DNA of 64,000 bases from Pyrocephalus nanus. Its lineage: Eukaryota; Chordata; Aves; Passeriformes; Tyrannidae. Of this stretch, positions 46,142 to 59,539 are shown in pieces. The notes under the pieces were generated by a model. The model had not been told where the DNA came from. It ran no database searches and saw only the letters and a program-made list of their open reading frames with translations. A program made the position numbers and the translations under genes. The stretch is taken from contig CM076269.1 of assembly GCA_038380795.1 (NCBI GenBank), forward strand, positions 6,386,001 to 6,450,000, given 5' to 3'. How positions within the stretch are numbered: position 1 is the stretch's first letter; every line of letters starts with the position of its first letter.

Positions 46142-47959
46142 TCCCTGCCACAAATAACACTCCTCTGACTGCTGTCACAAAGCCCTTGCTAAAAAAGCTA
46201 CTCACCCAAGCTGGTTTGTTTTCCTACATCATATCCCCTGGGGAAGGGCTGCCGGCAGGAGTGGGGCTGTGTCTAGAGGAAGATGCTGGAAAGGTCTGCA
46301 GCTCTCCCCTTCTGCACTGCCCTTCTCTTCCTCTCACTTCTCTGATGGGAATAAACCATTGCCAAACTTCAGATCCACCAACTCCTGTCACTGTAACAGC
46401 AGCCAACTTTACTGGAATGGCTGGCAGCATCTCCCTGTACAGTCAGTGTAGGAGCAGCCCTCGAGTTATAAAAAGGGCATCTCACGTTCTTGCTGGGGGA
46501 TTGAGCATTAACTGGTGGACCAGCTTTAGAGCCACTGCCATCCTTGGTGAAAAGGGCTTTCATAATAACATGCTTGTGACCTTAATTTAATCAGCAGCCT
46601 CTGATTAAATTCTTTTATCTGACTTTTTTCCTATTAAACCTTCCTATTTTTTACCTCACATCCTATTTTGCTACTGGCACAGTCTCGCTCTGTGGTTGTG
46701 TTGCCTATCTCTATCTCCATGTTACTAACAAGAAATAGTTCCAGGAGCACTATTTGCCTCTATTCACAGGCTCCAGTATCCTCCTGGAGAAGTCTCACTG
46801 ACCCACAGCTCAGCACCAACCTCTGCATGACCTGGAGAGGGTTCCTCCCTCTCAGACCCACTTGTGCCTCTGGTATTCACACTGAATCACTGGGGAATAT
46901 TCACCCATGAATGCCAAAGGATGTTTGCTGCAGCTGTTGGCCCTAATGCAGAGGGCTGAGACTGGCTTCAGGGAGCAGCCATCTCTGGTCCCTGCAAAGC
47001 TGGATGGCTTAGCTCCCAGCTGCTTCCTGGGCTCTTGCAAGGAGCAGCATTTGGATGAGGAGTCACAAAGCTGAGTGAAACCACCTTCAGGAGCAGCAGA
47101 GTTTAATTTCAGCATCGTTGTCTTGAAACTTTAGGGGCTTTGGAAAGGCTGATGAGAAGTCCAGAAAATGCAAGGAGGAGAAACTGAAAAGATTTGTGGA
47201 CTTTGGGCCACAGAATAGTGAAGAGAGTGAGTGTACAAATAAGTGTACAAATAAGTAAGGGCTGTTGTAGAACAGGATAAACTTTTCAGCATCTGCTGGT
47301 GATGGAACAAGAAGCAATGGTCTTAATTTACAATAAAACAGATTAAGATTAGATTTAGGGGGAGGCTTTTCAGCGATAAGATTAGTGAAGCACAAGAAAA
47401 ATATCTCCTGGAGAGGCTGTGCCATCCCCATCTTAAGACAGAATTAGGAAAACAGTTATGAGTACAGGGGAAAAAGAGAACCAATCCTGTATGGGGACAG
47501 AGAGGTCAGCAAAGGGTTGCCCTGTAACTCAGTTCCTTAGGTTCAGGTCTTCCACACTCCACTGGGTTTTTCTCAGTTCTTAGTAAGGCAGTTATGCCAA
47601 GCCTCTGCTCCTTTTTAACTTCCAGAAAGAAGAGTAAGAGGCACAAAACCACCCCTTTGTAGCCCACAAGCCCCAAAAGACCACAATAACCAGCTCACCA
47701 CATGCTGTTTTGGCCTGCAATCCAACCCCTCTTTGAGGGCACTATGTATCTTCAGCTGGACTGAATCCCAGGTCCTCTGTCCCACATTCATCTGCTCTTA
47801 CTTCTGAATTCAAACACTGCTCTTCTTTAAAAGCCTCTCTGCCTTTTGCTGCTAATTAAAATATTGGTTGCACTCTGGCTTGCTTTTCCAAGAGGTCTGG
47901 ACAGCATTGCAGGCAGTTTAGACAAACAAACAACCAGACAAACAGAATCCATTAGGAAC

Positions 47960-48560
47960 TGCCACTGCTGACTGTCGCCCTTTCGCATACATCACGTTGA
48001 AAAGGTTAATGCTTCCCAAAAGGGGTGGAAGAGACGGGCGGAGGGGAAGGGCAGGAGGGATCCAATCCTGCAAAGACCAGATGTCAAGAGATGCTCAATA
48101 CCGCGCAGAATGGGCTCCCCCGCGAGTCAGGCAATCGCCCATCCCTTGGCAAAGCTTCCCTTTGAGGGATCTATAATTTATTAGGGAAGGTGGAGTGCTG
48201 AATAAATTGTGCATAGAGATGAAGCAGCGATGATCGCTAACTCAAATCCCTGGGAGCTTGGCATTTTCAATCTTCAGCTCCCATTTGCGTCCCCCCGGTC
48301 CCCACTAAGTGAGCAAAGCCAAAGAGCGGAATATCGACAAAACATAATGAGCTCATTGAGATCTAAGCGTTGCAATTAGCAGGGTGGAATGGAGCAGAGG
48401 GGCTGGGAGGCAGACTGTAATTATTTATAATGTTGATAATCACCTACATGTAGTTAAAAATATAAATACATCCCAGCTCTTGATGGCATTAACTACCCTT
48501 CAATTAGCTCCATGCCCAATAAGTAAGCGATACCCAGGTACTTACAGGAGAAAGGCGAAA
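47960..48560. promoter_or_regulatory. Candidate conserved noncoding element
   Basis: The strongest enhancer-like block in the window. It keeps about 16 CpGs in 400 bp (GTCGCCC, TTTCGCA, CACGTTG, GACGGGCGG, TACCGCGC, CCGCGAG, AATCGCC, AGCGATGATCGC, TTGCGTC, AATATCGAC, AAGCGTTG) beside homeodomain words (ATAATTTATTAG, CAATTAGC, GTAATTATTT, TTCAATTAGC) and a GATA-like GTTGATAATCACC. It has no repeats and no coding frame with splice sites. Conservation is inferred and was not tested. Confidence 0.45.
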
Positions 48561-50374
48561 GGTCTCTGTCTCATGGCTGTACTCACCAGGAACTACAAAC
48601 TGTTGGTGGGTGGGTGGAAGACGAACATTTAAAGGAGATACCCTTGTGATAGCTCACATCACTGCCTAACGCTAATGGAGCTGTGGAGAAGACAGCTCTG
48701 ACAAGTGGCTTGTTTTCACACAGTGGTAGATCACACTCTGCCATCTTCTTTCATAAATTTCATGAATCCCATCTTTTGGGCATCGCCCCAAGTTCTAACC
48801 CAGATTAAATCAAGGGAGGCCAGGTAGAGAGAGCCCCACTGGAGGTGAGGAGCCCTTTGCTGTGTGACAGGCTGGTATCTCTGTGCTGCAGTCAGAGAAG
48901 TAACCACAGTGTATTACAGGGCTACTTGAACTCAAACTACTGCACCCTGTGTCTCTGCACAGCTCACCTCATGCTGTTTCCCCTGTGCCTAAGCCAGCTT
49001 ATTTAAAATTGGCCTGAGTACCTCTGGGCTTCAGATACTTCCCCACTCCTGAAGATTTTGACCAAAGCAACTCTTCCACAGAATTATCCTGTCTGAATGA
49101 TTCCAGAGACAGACAATCAAAACCTTTCCTCTTTTGTAGAATCCCATCTTGTTGTGGAGAGTGAATCAAAATGTCTCCGTTACAAAAGCACATGAGATTT
49201 TATGAAAAGTTGGTCCAGCTCTGTTTTACAAGCCAGAGGGAAGGGAGAACAAGAAGTGGAAAGCAGCAAGTCTGAGTGTAGCTAAGTTCTCAGGGAAGAT
49301 TATATACCTAGAAACATCTTCACCTGAACAGTAAGCAGCTGTGACCCTTATTATCTCCATACTGCACTCCATTGGCATAAAAGTAAAGCATCAGTCAAGT
49401 TATAATGGGAAAACAGGTAAGAGTAAAACCACAAGGGAGGGGGAGATTGCTGTACATCAGAAAGACAGACACTTTGGTATGGGAGAGTAGGTAAAACCCC
49501 AATCTGCCTGTACTGTTGATTTCCTTCCAGGTGAAGGGAGCATTTAACACACTGATGTTAAACTTGGACCCTTTTCAGTGCAAATGTACAGAAAGGACAG
49601 CAGTGGAGGAATGGTCACCAGAGTTTAGTGAGGGAGCTTAATGAAAACATGGAAAATGTGGAAAGAAAAAAAAAAAGAGATAGTGATAAAGGAGGGAGAA
49701 CAAAAGCAGGCAGTATTGCAGTTGAAAAAGCTCTGAGAAGATACAGGCACTGTTCAGTGAAACTGAAAAGGAAAAGAGCAAAACCAGAGTAAGTGGAAAT
49801 TGTTCAAAGATAATTGAATCTACGTCCAATTGCTGGCGTACACCAGCCAAAAATAAATACACTGCCTGTGAAAACAAGCCAGTACGGGCAAAGGAAGGAA
49901 CTCCTTAAAGCAAACAAGGGGAAGCAAGAAGCATATGCAAGTGGGGCTCCAGGGCTGGAGGGTACAGGAACAGGAGACAAGGGATGACAGGTTAGAAAAC
50001 AGAGTGGCAAGGCTGGAAATGAGGCAGAACTACGTATCTTGAACTGCATTCAAATAGGACCCTCAGGCCTACCTCGAGCATGCTGGAAACCTGAAGGAAA
50101 GGCAGCTGGATCACACTGTAAGGGCCTGGCAGCAGTTGGGGGAGTTGATATTTTTGGGACTGTGTTCTGGTAGAATAACCATTCATTTAGTAAGATGGTA
50201 CAGCAAATCAGTCCTTGCTCTGTGTATGGCTTTGCAGGGGCTTAAACTGCTAAGAGAGAAATATGCCTGAGCTATTTTAGCAGACAATGAGCAGAGAAAG
50301 CAGAAAAAGGACAGGGAGTTTCTGGCCTGTCTAGAAAAACCCCACAGAGAGCAGGAAGAAAGGATCCTTTCACA
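48561..50374. other. Gene-free unique DNA
   Basis: No gene or interspersed repeat recognised. A good donor, AACAG|GTAAGAG at about 49418, has no convincing acceptor before it. Short purine runs are at about 49664-49700. Confidence 0.5.
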
Positions 50375-50470
50375 AGAAATACCAAGCCAGGTCAGACCAA
50401 GCCTGACCTACTCCAACAGCCTGTCTTTGTCACCAGCCAGTGTTCAAAGGAAGAATATATGATATACACC
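50375..50470 (+). mobile_element. Possible ancient amniote interspersed repeat
   Basis: 'agccaggtcagaccaagcct', 'ccaacagcctgtctttgtca' and 'ccagccagtgttcaaaggaa' follow the order of an old repeat frequent in turtles and crocodilians and rarer in birds ('gggtcagaccaaaggtccatctagcccagtatcctgtctt...agtggccagtgccagatgcttcaaaggaa'). I cannot assign the family with certainty. Confidence 0.4.
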
Positions 50471-52655
50471 GAGCAAAGAGCCCCTTCTCCTGGTACTGGA
50501 AGCAGTATTTCTCCTGCAGCAATGAGACATCTCTGAGCTGAGCAGATCAGTTAAAATGCCCCAATTTGCCTGGGCACAGAAATGGATAAACACGGCTCAG
50601 CCATTTTCAGAACCAATTTCCCTTTTCTGTTGCCTGGAAAGCCTGCTGAGGATCAAAGAGAACAACACACAGGCACAACTTGAAGTCCTGAGCCAGGAAT
50701 CAACATTTGCTGCAGCACATTCTTTAAAGTGGTGGTGTTCCCAAAGCAAAAATTAATCCAGAACTTATGAGGCATAAAGAGCTGGTCATCACAACAAATA
50801 AAACAATACCTGCCAACAGTAAAAACCTTTCAAAAGCTGCTGGGCTCCTCCATCCTACATAGATTAAAAACCAAAGTACAAAAGGGGATGTTATGTTTGC
50901 AACCCCACCAAGAAAATGGCAGCAGCACAAACAGGAAAAGGAATCACGTCCTCACTTGGTCTATTAGAACGTGCCTGTCCTTGATCAAGGTGATTTTTTT
51001 GTGTGAGAGGAGACAACCTAGACACATTGTCTGGTGAGGAGACTGGGGACTAGCATCAAAAATATTTCCACAAAGATTTTCTAGGAGAAAATGCCTTTGC
51101 TCCAGCTACATTTGTGCTTGCTGTACATTGCCCTCCTCACAGTTTTCAGGAAATAAGTGTTCTGCTGGCTCACCTCTCACAGCCATGAAGTGATGCTTCA
51201 CCCATGTTCAGTCATTGCAGGCACAAGGAAACAAACCCATGGGAGAGGAGAGCCCACTGGAAGCAGATTGCCTGTCAAAGCATAAAGCTCCCATGAAGAA
51301 CAGCTAGCAATTGAGCAACCACCCAAGAACTGCTTGGCAAAGTAATTTTGAGCTGATGTAGCTGAGAAAATGTGGGTCTGTTTGCAGACCATTTGTCAGG
51401 CAGAAGAGTATGCCAGACTGCTCAGAAGAAACACTTGAGCTTCCTGCAATTCTGGATATTCCATTTGTGATATTAAAGCAACTATAAGTCTATAAGTGCT
51501 TTTTTTTTTTTTTTTTTCCAAATCATGTGTTTTGAAAAAAAGAATGTGTTAGTATCAACTACTATTTAAAATATGGACACAAAAAGAGGAGCTTTCCAGT
51601 GGAAACAACCTCAGTATTTTCAATGCTACAATTTTTTCTCTTTTATGAAACCAGATAAACTCTAATTAGTTCTGACTAAAGGATCTGCCTTAGCAACACC
51701 TGATCTGCAAGCCAGCAAAAACAACAGAGAGACTTCTACTTATTTCAGTGTGCTTTGGAGAAGTTTCACGTTGGATTAACCAGTAAATCCAGTCAAAAAC
51801 CTAGAGAACAAGGGTGAAAGTAATTCATGCTCCCCAAAAAGGGATGAAGAGATTCTGGTAAGTAAAATCTGAAAGTGGAAAGGTGTCTTGATCAACACCC
51901 TTTCACTTACCTGTGTCTCTTGCAGTAATCCAATGTACATGAGATGAACCTATGATGGAAGGAGCCAACTCAGCCAAGCCTACAGTGATTCCAGAGCCCT
52001 GCTGCTCCTGTCCCAAGAGCCTGATTCATTTATTGCACTGTTTTTCACGGATGCTAAAATCCCCTTTATTCTCCTCTGTGCTGCTGTTGCCTTTGTACAG
52101 AAGGGATTTCTAAATGCTTATTTACCACCATCCTCTTATAATTCCTGCATCTTGGAGGAAAGAGAGACCAGGTCATTTTGAAGCAGGATGTTCATCTTTT
52201 CGACAGCTAGCATAGACTGGGGCATCAATAAATTAAGGGTTCTAGGAATTAATTGATTGGAGCAAGGTTGGTTAACTTTATGACTAAATGGGAGCTAATC
52301 TGCTAGCAGGCAGACTGGAGCTGGGTTACATTTTTCCTCCGTGAGTTTGGGCTGTGAAAATGAAAATCTGATGATGATAGAAGTAATACAAACAGGGACG
52401 CTGAGCGGAAAAGGAAAAAGGAGGTTTTTCTCCCTAAAGAAAATGTACACAGGCTCTGCTAGATCTGAAATGATATCTCCCTCAATCTCCTTTCTTTGTG
52501 AAAATCACTACTTCTGAAACAGAAATTCTAGTGAAGGAAAGATCCTATTATCAGCAGCAGTCACATTTCACAGCAATGTGATTAACTGCCGGTCACATGC
52601 TCCCCTCGCTCACCACTTGTAGACAGCTCAATAATTTTAACGAGGAAAGAAGAGC
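50471..52655. other. Gene-free unique DNA
   Basis: No gene recognised. A poly-T run of 18 lies at 51500-51517. A strong acceptor (CTGTGTCTCTTGCAG at about 51926) is followed within a few codons by stops in all three frames, so it is not a coding exon. Confidence 0.5.
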
Positions 52656-52750
52656 GTCTTTCCCCTTCTTCCTTCCTTCCTTTCTACCTTCCTCCCTTCC
52701 CCTCCCCCTCCCCTTTCTTCTTTCTTCCTTCCCCTCCCCTCTCCCCCTTC
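52656..52750 (+). repeat. Pyrimidine-rich tract (CCTT)n/(CCCCT)n
   Basis: About 95 bp made almost entirely of C and T, with CTTCC, TTCCC and CCCCTCCCC units. Mirror-symmetric polypyrimidine tracts of this kind can form triplex (H-DNA) structures. The plus-strand frame through it encodes only low-complexity F/L/P/S sequence. Confidence 0.9.
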
Positions 52751-53611
52751 AGACTTCCCTTACAAGGCAGGCAGTTGAAGCTGACCCTTAAGGAAACCCC
52801 CACTGGGACCTGGATATCACTTATCAAGTCTAAATATGCTGTCCTGGTCTAGGTTGAGGTGAAGTGCGGCAGCCACGTCTCAGAAATTTCCCCCTTTCAG
52901 AACAAAACCAGTCACCTTGGCCAGGAAATGTACTACCTCCATCACACTCACACTTCAATCACCAGCCTCTCCCTTGTCTCAGCTCCTGTCCTTGGTTCGG
53001 AGTATTTACAGCCCATCTGTCTGTCTCAAACACACTTCTCACTCAAGAGGGAAATTAATCTCTCCTTCGCTCCCCTCTCTGCTTTCTCTCTCCTTCTCTC
53101 TCCCCCTTCCCCCAGCACTTGCAATTTGCCATGAACAGCTTCCCTTTTCTCATCTAAAATTCTCGATGACTTTGAAAATTGACTGCACCCACACACCTGG
53201 GCACGGTGAGAGATAATTGATTGCATTTTTATTTCGTCTCTTCCCTAAACTGTTTTCCTTGCTAATGGCCAGTTCTCTGCCATTTTTTTTTTTTTTTAAA
53301 CTGACACTCTGTCTGAGGGACTGAGGGAAAAGAAGAAATAACCAGCTGCTGAATATTGTCTCCTCTGCCTCTCTGAGGAATTAAAGGCTCAGTGAGTGAT
53401 GAGGATCTTGCATGGAGACAGATCGGATCTCGCAGGGTCCAGGTGATAGAAAGCTTTGCAGGAGACTCTCTGGGGCTTTGCAAAGGGACATGTCCTGTGA
53501 CACTGTTAAAAGCAAAGGTCACACAGGCTGCACAGTTCGTAACTAGGGGTGCCATCATGTTTTTCAGTTTCCGCTTCAAGACTTAAATTACTCCCCCTCT
53601 TTCCAAGCTGT
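52751..53611. other. Gene-free, partly pyrimidine-rich DNA
   Basis: A second pyrimidine-rich patch (TCTCTCC units) lies at 53062-53115 and a poly-T run at 53284-53298. No gene recognised. Confidence 0.5.
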
Positions 53612-53765
53612 GCAGGCTCCCTGTTTTACAAGCAGGGAAACTGAGGCATGGTGGAGAAGGATGATTTCCACAAAATCTCATGAAATAAGAGGCACTACAA
53701 CTGCAAAAGCACAGGACTGGGAGAGGAAACACCCTACTTTCTTGCCCAGATTATCCAGCTCGGTA
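53612..53765 (-). mobile_element. MIR/CORE-SINE relic
   Basis: The plus strand reads 'ccctgttttacaagcagggaaactgaggcatgg', followed by 'ccacaaaatctcatgaaata' and 'agaggcactac'. This is the order of the MIR reverse complement ('ccccattttacagatgaggaaactgaggcacagagaggttaagtgacttgcccaaggtcacacagctagtaagtggcagag'). It is the clearest SINE relic in the window. Minus orientation. Confidence 0.6.
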
Positions 53766-56700
53766 TCAAGTGAGGACAGAGGAACCAAATTATTCAGATA
53801 TGGACATTGACCTTGGCTCCTAAAACTGAATGAAGGCTCTTTAAGTCACACAGATTTCTCAGCTAAAATACTATCTGTTGTGTCTCTGACTCAATTTTCC
53901 CATGGTAATAGGGCCAGTTTGGATGTAAATCTGCCTCTCGTTGTTAGGCAGTGGTGGCAGCTCTGTTATGTCTTTCAAGCTGAAAGGATATTACTAGCAC
54001 ATTTATTCCCAGTAAAACCCTGCTTCCACTCCCATCCTCTAAGTCATATGGAAATCTAACTCCAGAGGGCATAGTAGAGATTATGGAAACTGAAATTAGG
54101 ATGCAGGGATAAAGGCTGGGTTTCATAGGTGGACTCAAATGGAATTTCTAAAACAAAGTCATCAGCTGAACCTAGAAGGCATCTGCTGGTTAGGTGAATA
54201 CTCCCTCCTTGTCATTACCTCCTTGAGGCTTTGCTTCTTGACAAGTAAAAGTTGTTCTTCGTGCTGTGGGGTGTCTCTGACCACAGGAATGTGCCAAGGG
54301 AAAAGCATAAGTTTCTGGAGTGTGTTAGGTCACTCCATCTGCAGCTGGAGGCCCAGCAGGATCAGTCTGGAGACTGAAAGAAACTCAGGAGAAGCCACCT
54401 TTGAAATGACACACAGCATTTGACCCTCAAATCCTGACAGACAGAGCCTGTGTATCCAGAGTGCCTGAAGCAACTGAACAGACCCCTGGGCAAAATCACA
54501 TTTATATCTTACAAAACAAGTAATAACTGAAATAAAAAAAGGGAGATCATGAGCATCCTACAAAGAATTTCTCTTTGAGATTCTGTGTTTAGCTGTGCAA
54601 GAAAAAGAAATGGAGCTCCTGAGGAGAAGAGAGGAAAAAGTCTGGATTCAAATCTGCAGTATGAGCATGCCTCTGGTTTCCATGTTATCTATGGCCATCA
54701 AGATCCTGGCAGTGAAGTCACCCTTCAGCTTAATCCTATACCTGGGAGCTCAAGATCGAGAAAAACTTGAAAGAGTTTGCAGTTGTATAAGATTTCTGCA
54801 GTGCAAGATGAAAGAAATCCTGTCAAGGATCTTGATTTTTCCAGATTACTTGCCTAAACCTAAAGATATTTTGGCACTATGAAGTTTAAAATCTACCCTG
54901 TGCTTTATTTAAAGTCTATACAGCAAAACTTGATCCAAAAGAAACTTTCCCTTCTCTTGTCCATGGCTATAACCTCTCCAGCAAACTATGAGTTTGCACT
55001 TAGGTGGGTTTAGCCAATTTACCTCAAGTCTTATAAAGCCAAAGCTACTCTAACATTTTGCTAATCTGTAAGAGACAAGAACATCCTTCACTTCTAACCT
55101 TTCCAGCACAGACCAGCTGATTACATACATCAAATACCGGTGTCAGAGATGAGCGAGAGCAGCAGCAGTGGGAAATAAGATTTAGCCCCCACCTTCATTT
55201 AATTTTTATGATCAAAATGTTTTAAAACCCAGTTATGTCCAAGGGTATCCTCAGGCTGGATCAAGGTGTCAGACAGATACAGGACCCTTCTTTTCTCTTA
55301 GTCCATTGCAGAAGACAGAAAGAACAGGCTGGTGCTTCCAGGAATGCAGGACAGGTTTCTAGGGAGCGATTCCTAGGGGTGCACGTCTGAAGGATTTCAA
55401 AGTAAGGCTTACCCAGCAATAGCATTTAGAGAAGGGTGGATGATATTGTTAGGGAGAATATAGGTTTGTTTGAAATATTCATCCTCTCCATACAAAACTG
55501 TTTCCTCTTTCATCTATTTCAGTAAGTACATAGTTCCTCTCCAATTTTATACTACGAGATGTATATAAAAAGATGTATATACTAACCTTCACTCAAGGAC
55601 CCCAGATTCAAGCAGAAACATGTTTTATCCTTTTCTTTCACCTCATGTGTGGATTTCTGCAACTGCAAGAAAGAAGAAGCGCTCCCAAGGCAAGCTCCCC
55701 TCTCATCAGAGTGCAGTGACCTCAGGGAACAACCTCTGGCTTTGCCAAATGTGTGCAAACACAAAATTTGTACAGGGCTGAAGTCCAATTCTCTTTTAAC
55801 ATTCCCTTTAAGAGTCAAACCTCCTTGTTATTTACTGTCTGTCTTCAGAGCAAAGCAACATACCCATTCCTAGTGTGCTGACCTGCCATGACCTGCCCAG
55901 CTTTCTTGGCTATTCCCAACATTACCAAAATCCATTTACAGAGACGGTGACTGTCAACAAGAGTTAACTTTTACTGGCCCTACACAGCTCTATCTTCAGG
56001 TGCCTGCCTGAAGGCCAACAAATGGCAATTTCTCTATTTGCCAAGTGGAGAGCAACCTCCCTTTCTCTGAGTGCTCCACTAATAGGCACTCCCAGGCAAA
56101 AGGATGAAGAAATCCAAGTCCCAGCCCAGTGGGAAGCCTTCCTCAGTGTCTGTCAGGCCCTGGATCAAGCTTCTACCCAGGTGGTCTTACTTGAAAAGAA
56201 AGAGCTCTTGCAATCATCTCTGGAGCTAGCACAGGGCAGTTAACCCTGCTCTGGTCTGCCAGCACCTCAGCGCCCTCCCTGCCTTACAGCGTAATTTTTG
56301 GGGTCAGCCATCTCTAACTCAAGTACTGGGCATGACCTTCTGCACTCCTGTGGGAAAGGAAAATCTTAAATTTGAAACACCAGAAAATGTAACCTCCAAT
56401 GGGCCACATGCTTCTCACTCTCTCAGCAAGGGTTTTTGTCTTTGCAGCCACTCTGGGCCTTTTTTTTGGTGACAAACATATTTCATACAACAGGGGAAAT
56501 GTAACAAATCAGCCATTTAATTAGCAGGTATTGCAGAAAGCAAGAAAAGAGCAATGCTGTACAGAGTGACTGTGCTTCCTTTCCATTTATTTTCACACAG
56601 ACAGAAGCGTTAGTGACAGCAAAAGAAGGAATAATAATTCCCAAAAGAATAACTAAAAAACAAAACAAAACAAAGCCAACAACAATTTAACAGTACTCTT

Positions 56701-59539
56701 TCTACACAGTCTATAAAATGAGCGAGGCTCTACCTGGTGCAGACAACATTTGATCTGTCCCAGAACATTTGATCTGTCCTCTTTGGGATGTCCTATAAAT
56801 GCAATTGATCTACCACTGAATCAAGGGAGATTCATACTGGTCCCACCCAGTATCACTAAGTAATGTCTCCATAAGGCAGCAAAATTTCAGAGGATCAGTC
56901 TATACATTAGGTACATAGATTTTTTTTTTCCTATTTCTCTAATTAGAGTCCAAATGAGCAAACATTTTAATCTTTACACATATTCCAAAGCTTCAATTCC
57001 CCTAAAAGGATCTGACCTCAGTTAAAACCATGATGCAGTCACTGCCATGACTCCACTGCTGCACAGACCTAGCAGATGGCATTTGAGAACCACCAGTCTT
57101 AAACCTGTAGCCCACCCTGTGCTGCTCCATGGTTTCCTGAACAGACAGAAGCCACAGCATGCCCCAGTTCTGAGTGACCTAAATATGGTTTGATGCCAAG
57201 AGACCACTGTGGAATCCAGAATGATTTCACTGGTTCCCTATTCAAAAAGGTTTACCACTCTCATATATCTCATGGATACTTTTAAAAAATGTGATTTTTC
57301 AACCCAGAGAAGGATTCAAGTAGGCCCTGCTACTTCACAAAGCCACAGAAAACAGAAGAACTGGAGTGAACAAGAGAGTACCCAGTGTAGCTTAAAATTA
57401 GTGTTGCTTCTGTCTTCTGGAGCAGGTGAGGTACAAGTGAGCTACTCTGCATGGAGCACCACAGTCACTGTGCCAGTAGTCAGGCTCTGAACCTGCCAGA
57501 GCTAACAGGAAAACAACATGTAATTATTGTGTTTGCAAATGCTGAGATTCTGGGACTCTTGTGTAAATAAGAGGTATCCCTGCCCACAGAGAAGCGAATT
57601 TAATGATATTTGGTAGGAAAAGCTATGAGTACAGCATGATTGGAATTAACCTCTAAATGAGAAGAATCAGACTCCAAGTTTTCAAAGAGGAGGAGCCCAC
57701 TGAGAAAGGATGTGAGAGAGCAAAGACAGCACAGATATTTAAAGTACAAATACTGTCAGGATCTGAGTCTGCAGGAGGCTTTACATGAAAAGGAGTCAGA
57801 GAGATGCCAAAGGCCACCTTACAGATCTGTACAGTATTCCCTGCCAGGAGAACAACATCAAGAAAGATGAGGCAGTGCCTCACGAAGAGGCAGTGCTAAA
57901 GCTCCAGAATGCTCACCTGCATCCGGAGAGACAAACTCAAACCTTACTTTCAATAAAACGCCCAAGGCTGCAGGGGAAGGGGGTCTGTCTCCAAAAGGGG
58001 TCGAACAAGAAACTGATAAACACATCTAGACTGGGCCTGGGCTTTAGAGGGGACAAGAAGGTCAGGTGGGTACCTACAAAATGCTGGAGAAAATCAGCTT
58101 GGAGCAGATAATGATCTGAAAAAGCAAATCCACCATGTGAATCATGAAATGTGTGGTCTAAGGTCCATTTGCCAGTGGAAATTTGTCCACAAGACAAAAC
58201 CTGCTGACAGGGTTAGCAACCTTGTTGCACATTTTCACAGAGAAAATAGGCACGTAGTGGGCTATTGAGAAGTCCTTACTTTTCACCTCTAAATCTGGTT
58301 CCACCACATGAGGGCTGAGGCACACTGTCATGGGTAAGCTTTCCCATGGATACATTTTTTGGGGGCTGTTAACTCAGCACTACATTCACACACATGGACA
58401 ATAATCTCATCAGAAGATATAAAAGCAATTCCTTGTATATGTCACACCATTCACAGTATCTCAAAGCCACTCTCTGGAGCATTCAAATACAGCACAGTCA
58501 GACCAATGGGGACTTAGAGACACTAGGTCACCTCTGAGTGCACAGTTCCTATCCTTTCCCTACACCCTGGTGACCTGGCTGGTAATGGATGTTCCACGGA
58601 AAAGCCCAGAAACACAGAAACTGTCTCACACTGATTGCCTTTGAGAGTACTGTGCTCTGAAAAAGACAGCCTGCACTCAGCAGCTCTCCACAGCAAAACA
58701 AGCTGGAGGCAGCTGAAAGCACCTGCTTCTTCAGGCAAACCTAGACCTGCCTCCTAGTATCCAAGAGAAATCCTTCTGAAACATCCAGCTGCAGCACATT
58801 AAATAGCAGTCTCTCTTGCTGTACTACTTTCTCATTCAACTTGAGCAAACACTTCTGCCAGAGCTGGAAGACAGTGTGGATGATGCAAGTTTCCTATGCT
58901 GGGAATTAAGTCACTTTTGGGCTATGTTGCTCTACTCCTCTCTCTTCACCTCAGTCAAAATCTACTCATCTACCTCCCTGAAACAAGTCTATTCCTTCTT
59001 GCTGTTTTCTGTAAAGAATACGAACACCTCCAAGTGACAACAGGTGGGTTCTCTCTGTCAGTGTTCCCAAAAATTTTATGATGCAGTCAGTGGACCCCGG
59101 GACAGACAAAACCATGAAGTCAGGTCTTCTGAACTCAAGGCATGAATGCTTGCACAAAGAGCTACAAGAGGAGGGAATCTGAAGGGTGCACATTCACACA
59201 AGTGCACTTCAGTGAGCAACAGGCCTGTAATGCACATCCACAAGGTCTTTCATGCATATTCACCACGCAGCACGTGCGTGTGGCTGTGCCCACCCTTGTC
59301 TTGGCTGAGCAAGGTGATCAAAATGGAATTTACCCACCTGGGCTTGTGTTTGCCTTGTGCCCACTTTGTGGAACAAAAGTGCCTTGTCAGTTTAGAAACA
59401 ATCGGCGCTTACCCTTTGCAAAGCCCCGGTAGGGATGGAAAAGGTGAGAAAGAAAAATGAAATTAGAAAATTAATTATACGGTTTTGTTAACAGTTAATT
59501 TTGAAGGCTAAAGCCCACCTTTTAATTCAGCACAGCTTT
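53766..59539. other. Gene-free unique DNA
   Basis: No gene or clear transposable element in almost 6 kb. A short MIR-like stretch (TCTGACTCAATTTTCCCATG) near 53884-53903 is too brief to call. The words AACATTTGATCTGTCC occur twice at 56745-56779 with a 19-bp period. The part from 59395 to 59540 retains CpGs and TTAATTA words and may be regulatory. Confidence 0.5.

Larger units (their letters stand above)
39249..47959. other. Gene-free unique DNA
   Basis: Nearly 9 kb without a recognisable gene or interspersed repeat. Simple tracts are at 39863-39886 (GGTT)n, 41133-41210 and 45187-45290 (purine-rich), and 46100-46141 (TA/CA). A perfect 12-bp tandem duplication (AGTGTACAAATA twice) lies at 47230-47253. 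The 196-codon plus-strand frame at 39712-40302 is long for chance but has no recognisable domain. Around 42280-42330 several CpGs are clustered in 50 bp (GAGACG, ATCGACGAG), which may mark a small conserved element. Confidence 0.5.

Noticed and set aside
51912..51970. Strong acceptor CTGTGTCTCTTGCAG at about 51926
   Set aside because: All three frames meet a stop within a few codons, so it is not a coding exon; a noncoding exon cannot be judged.
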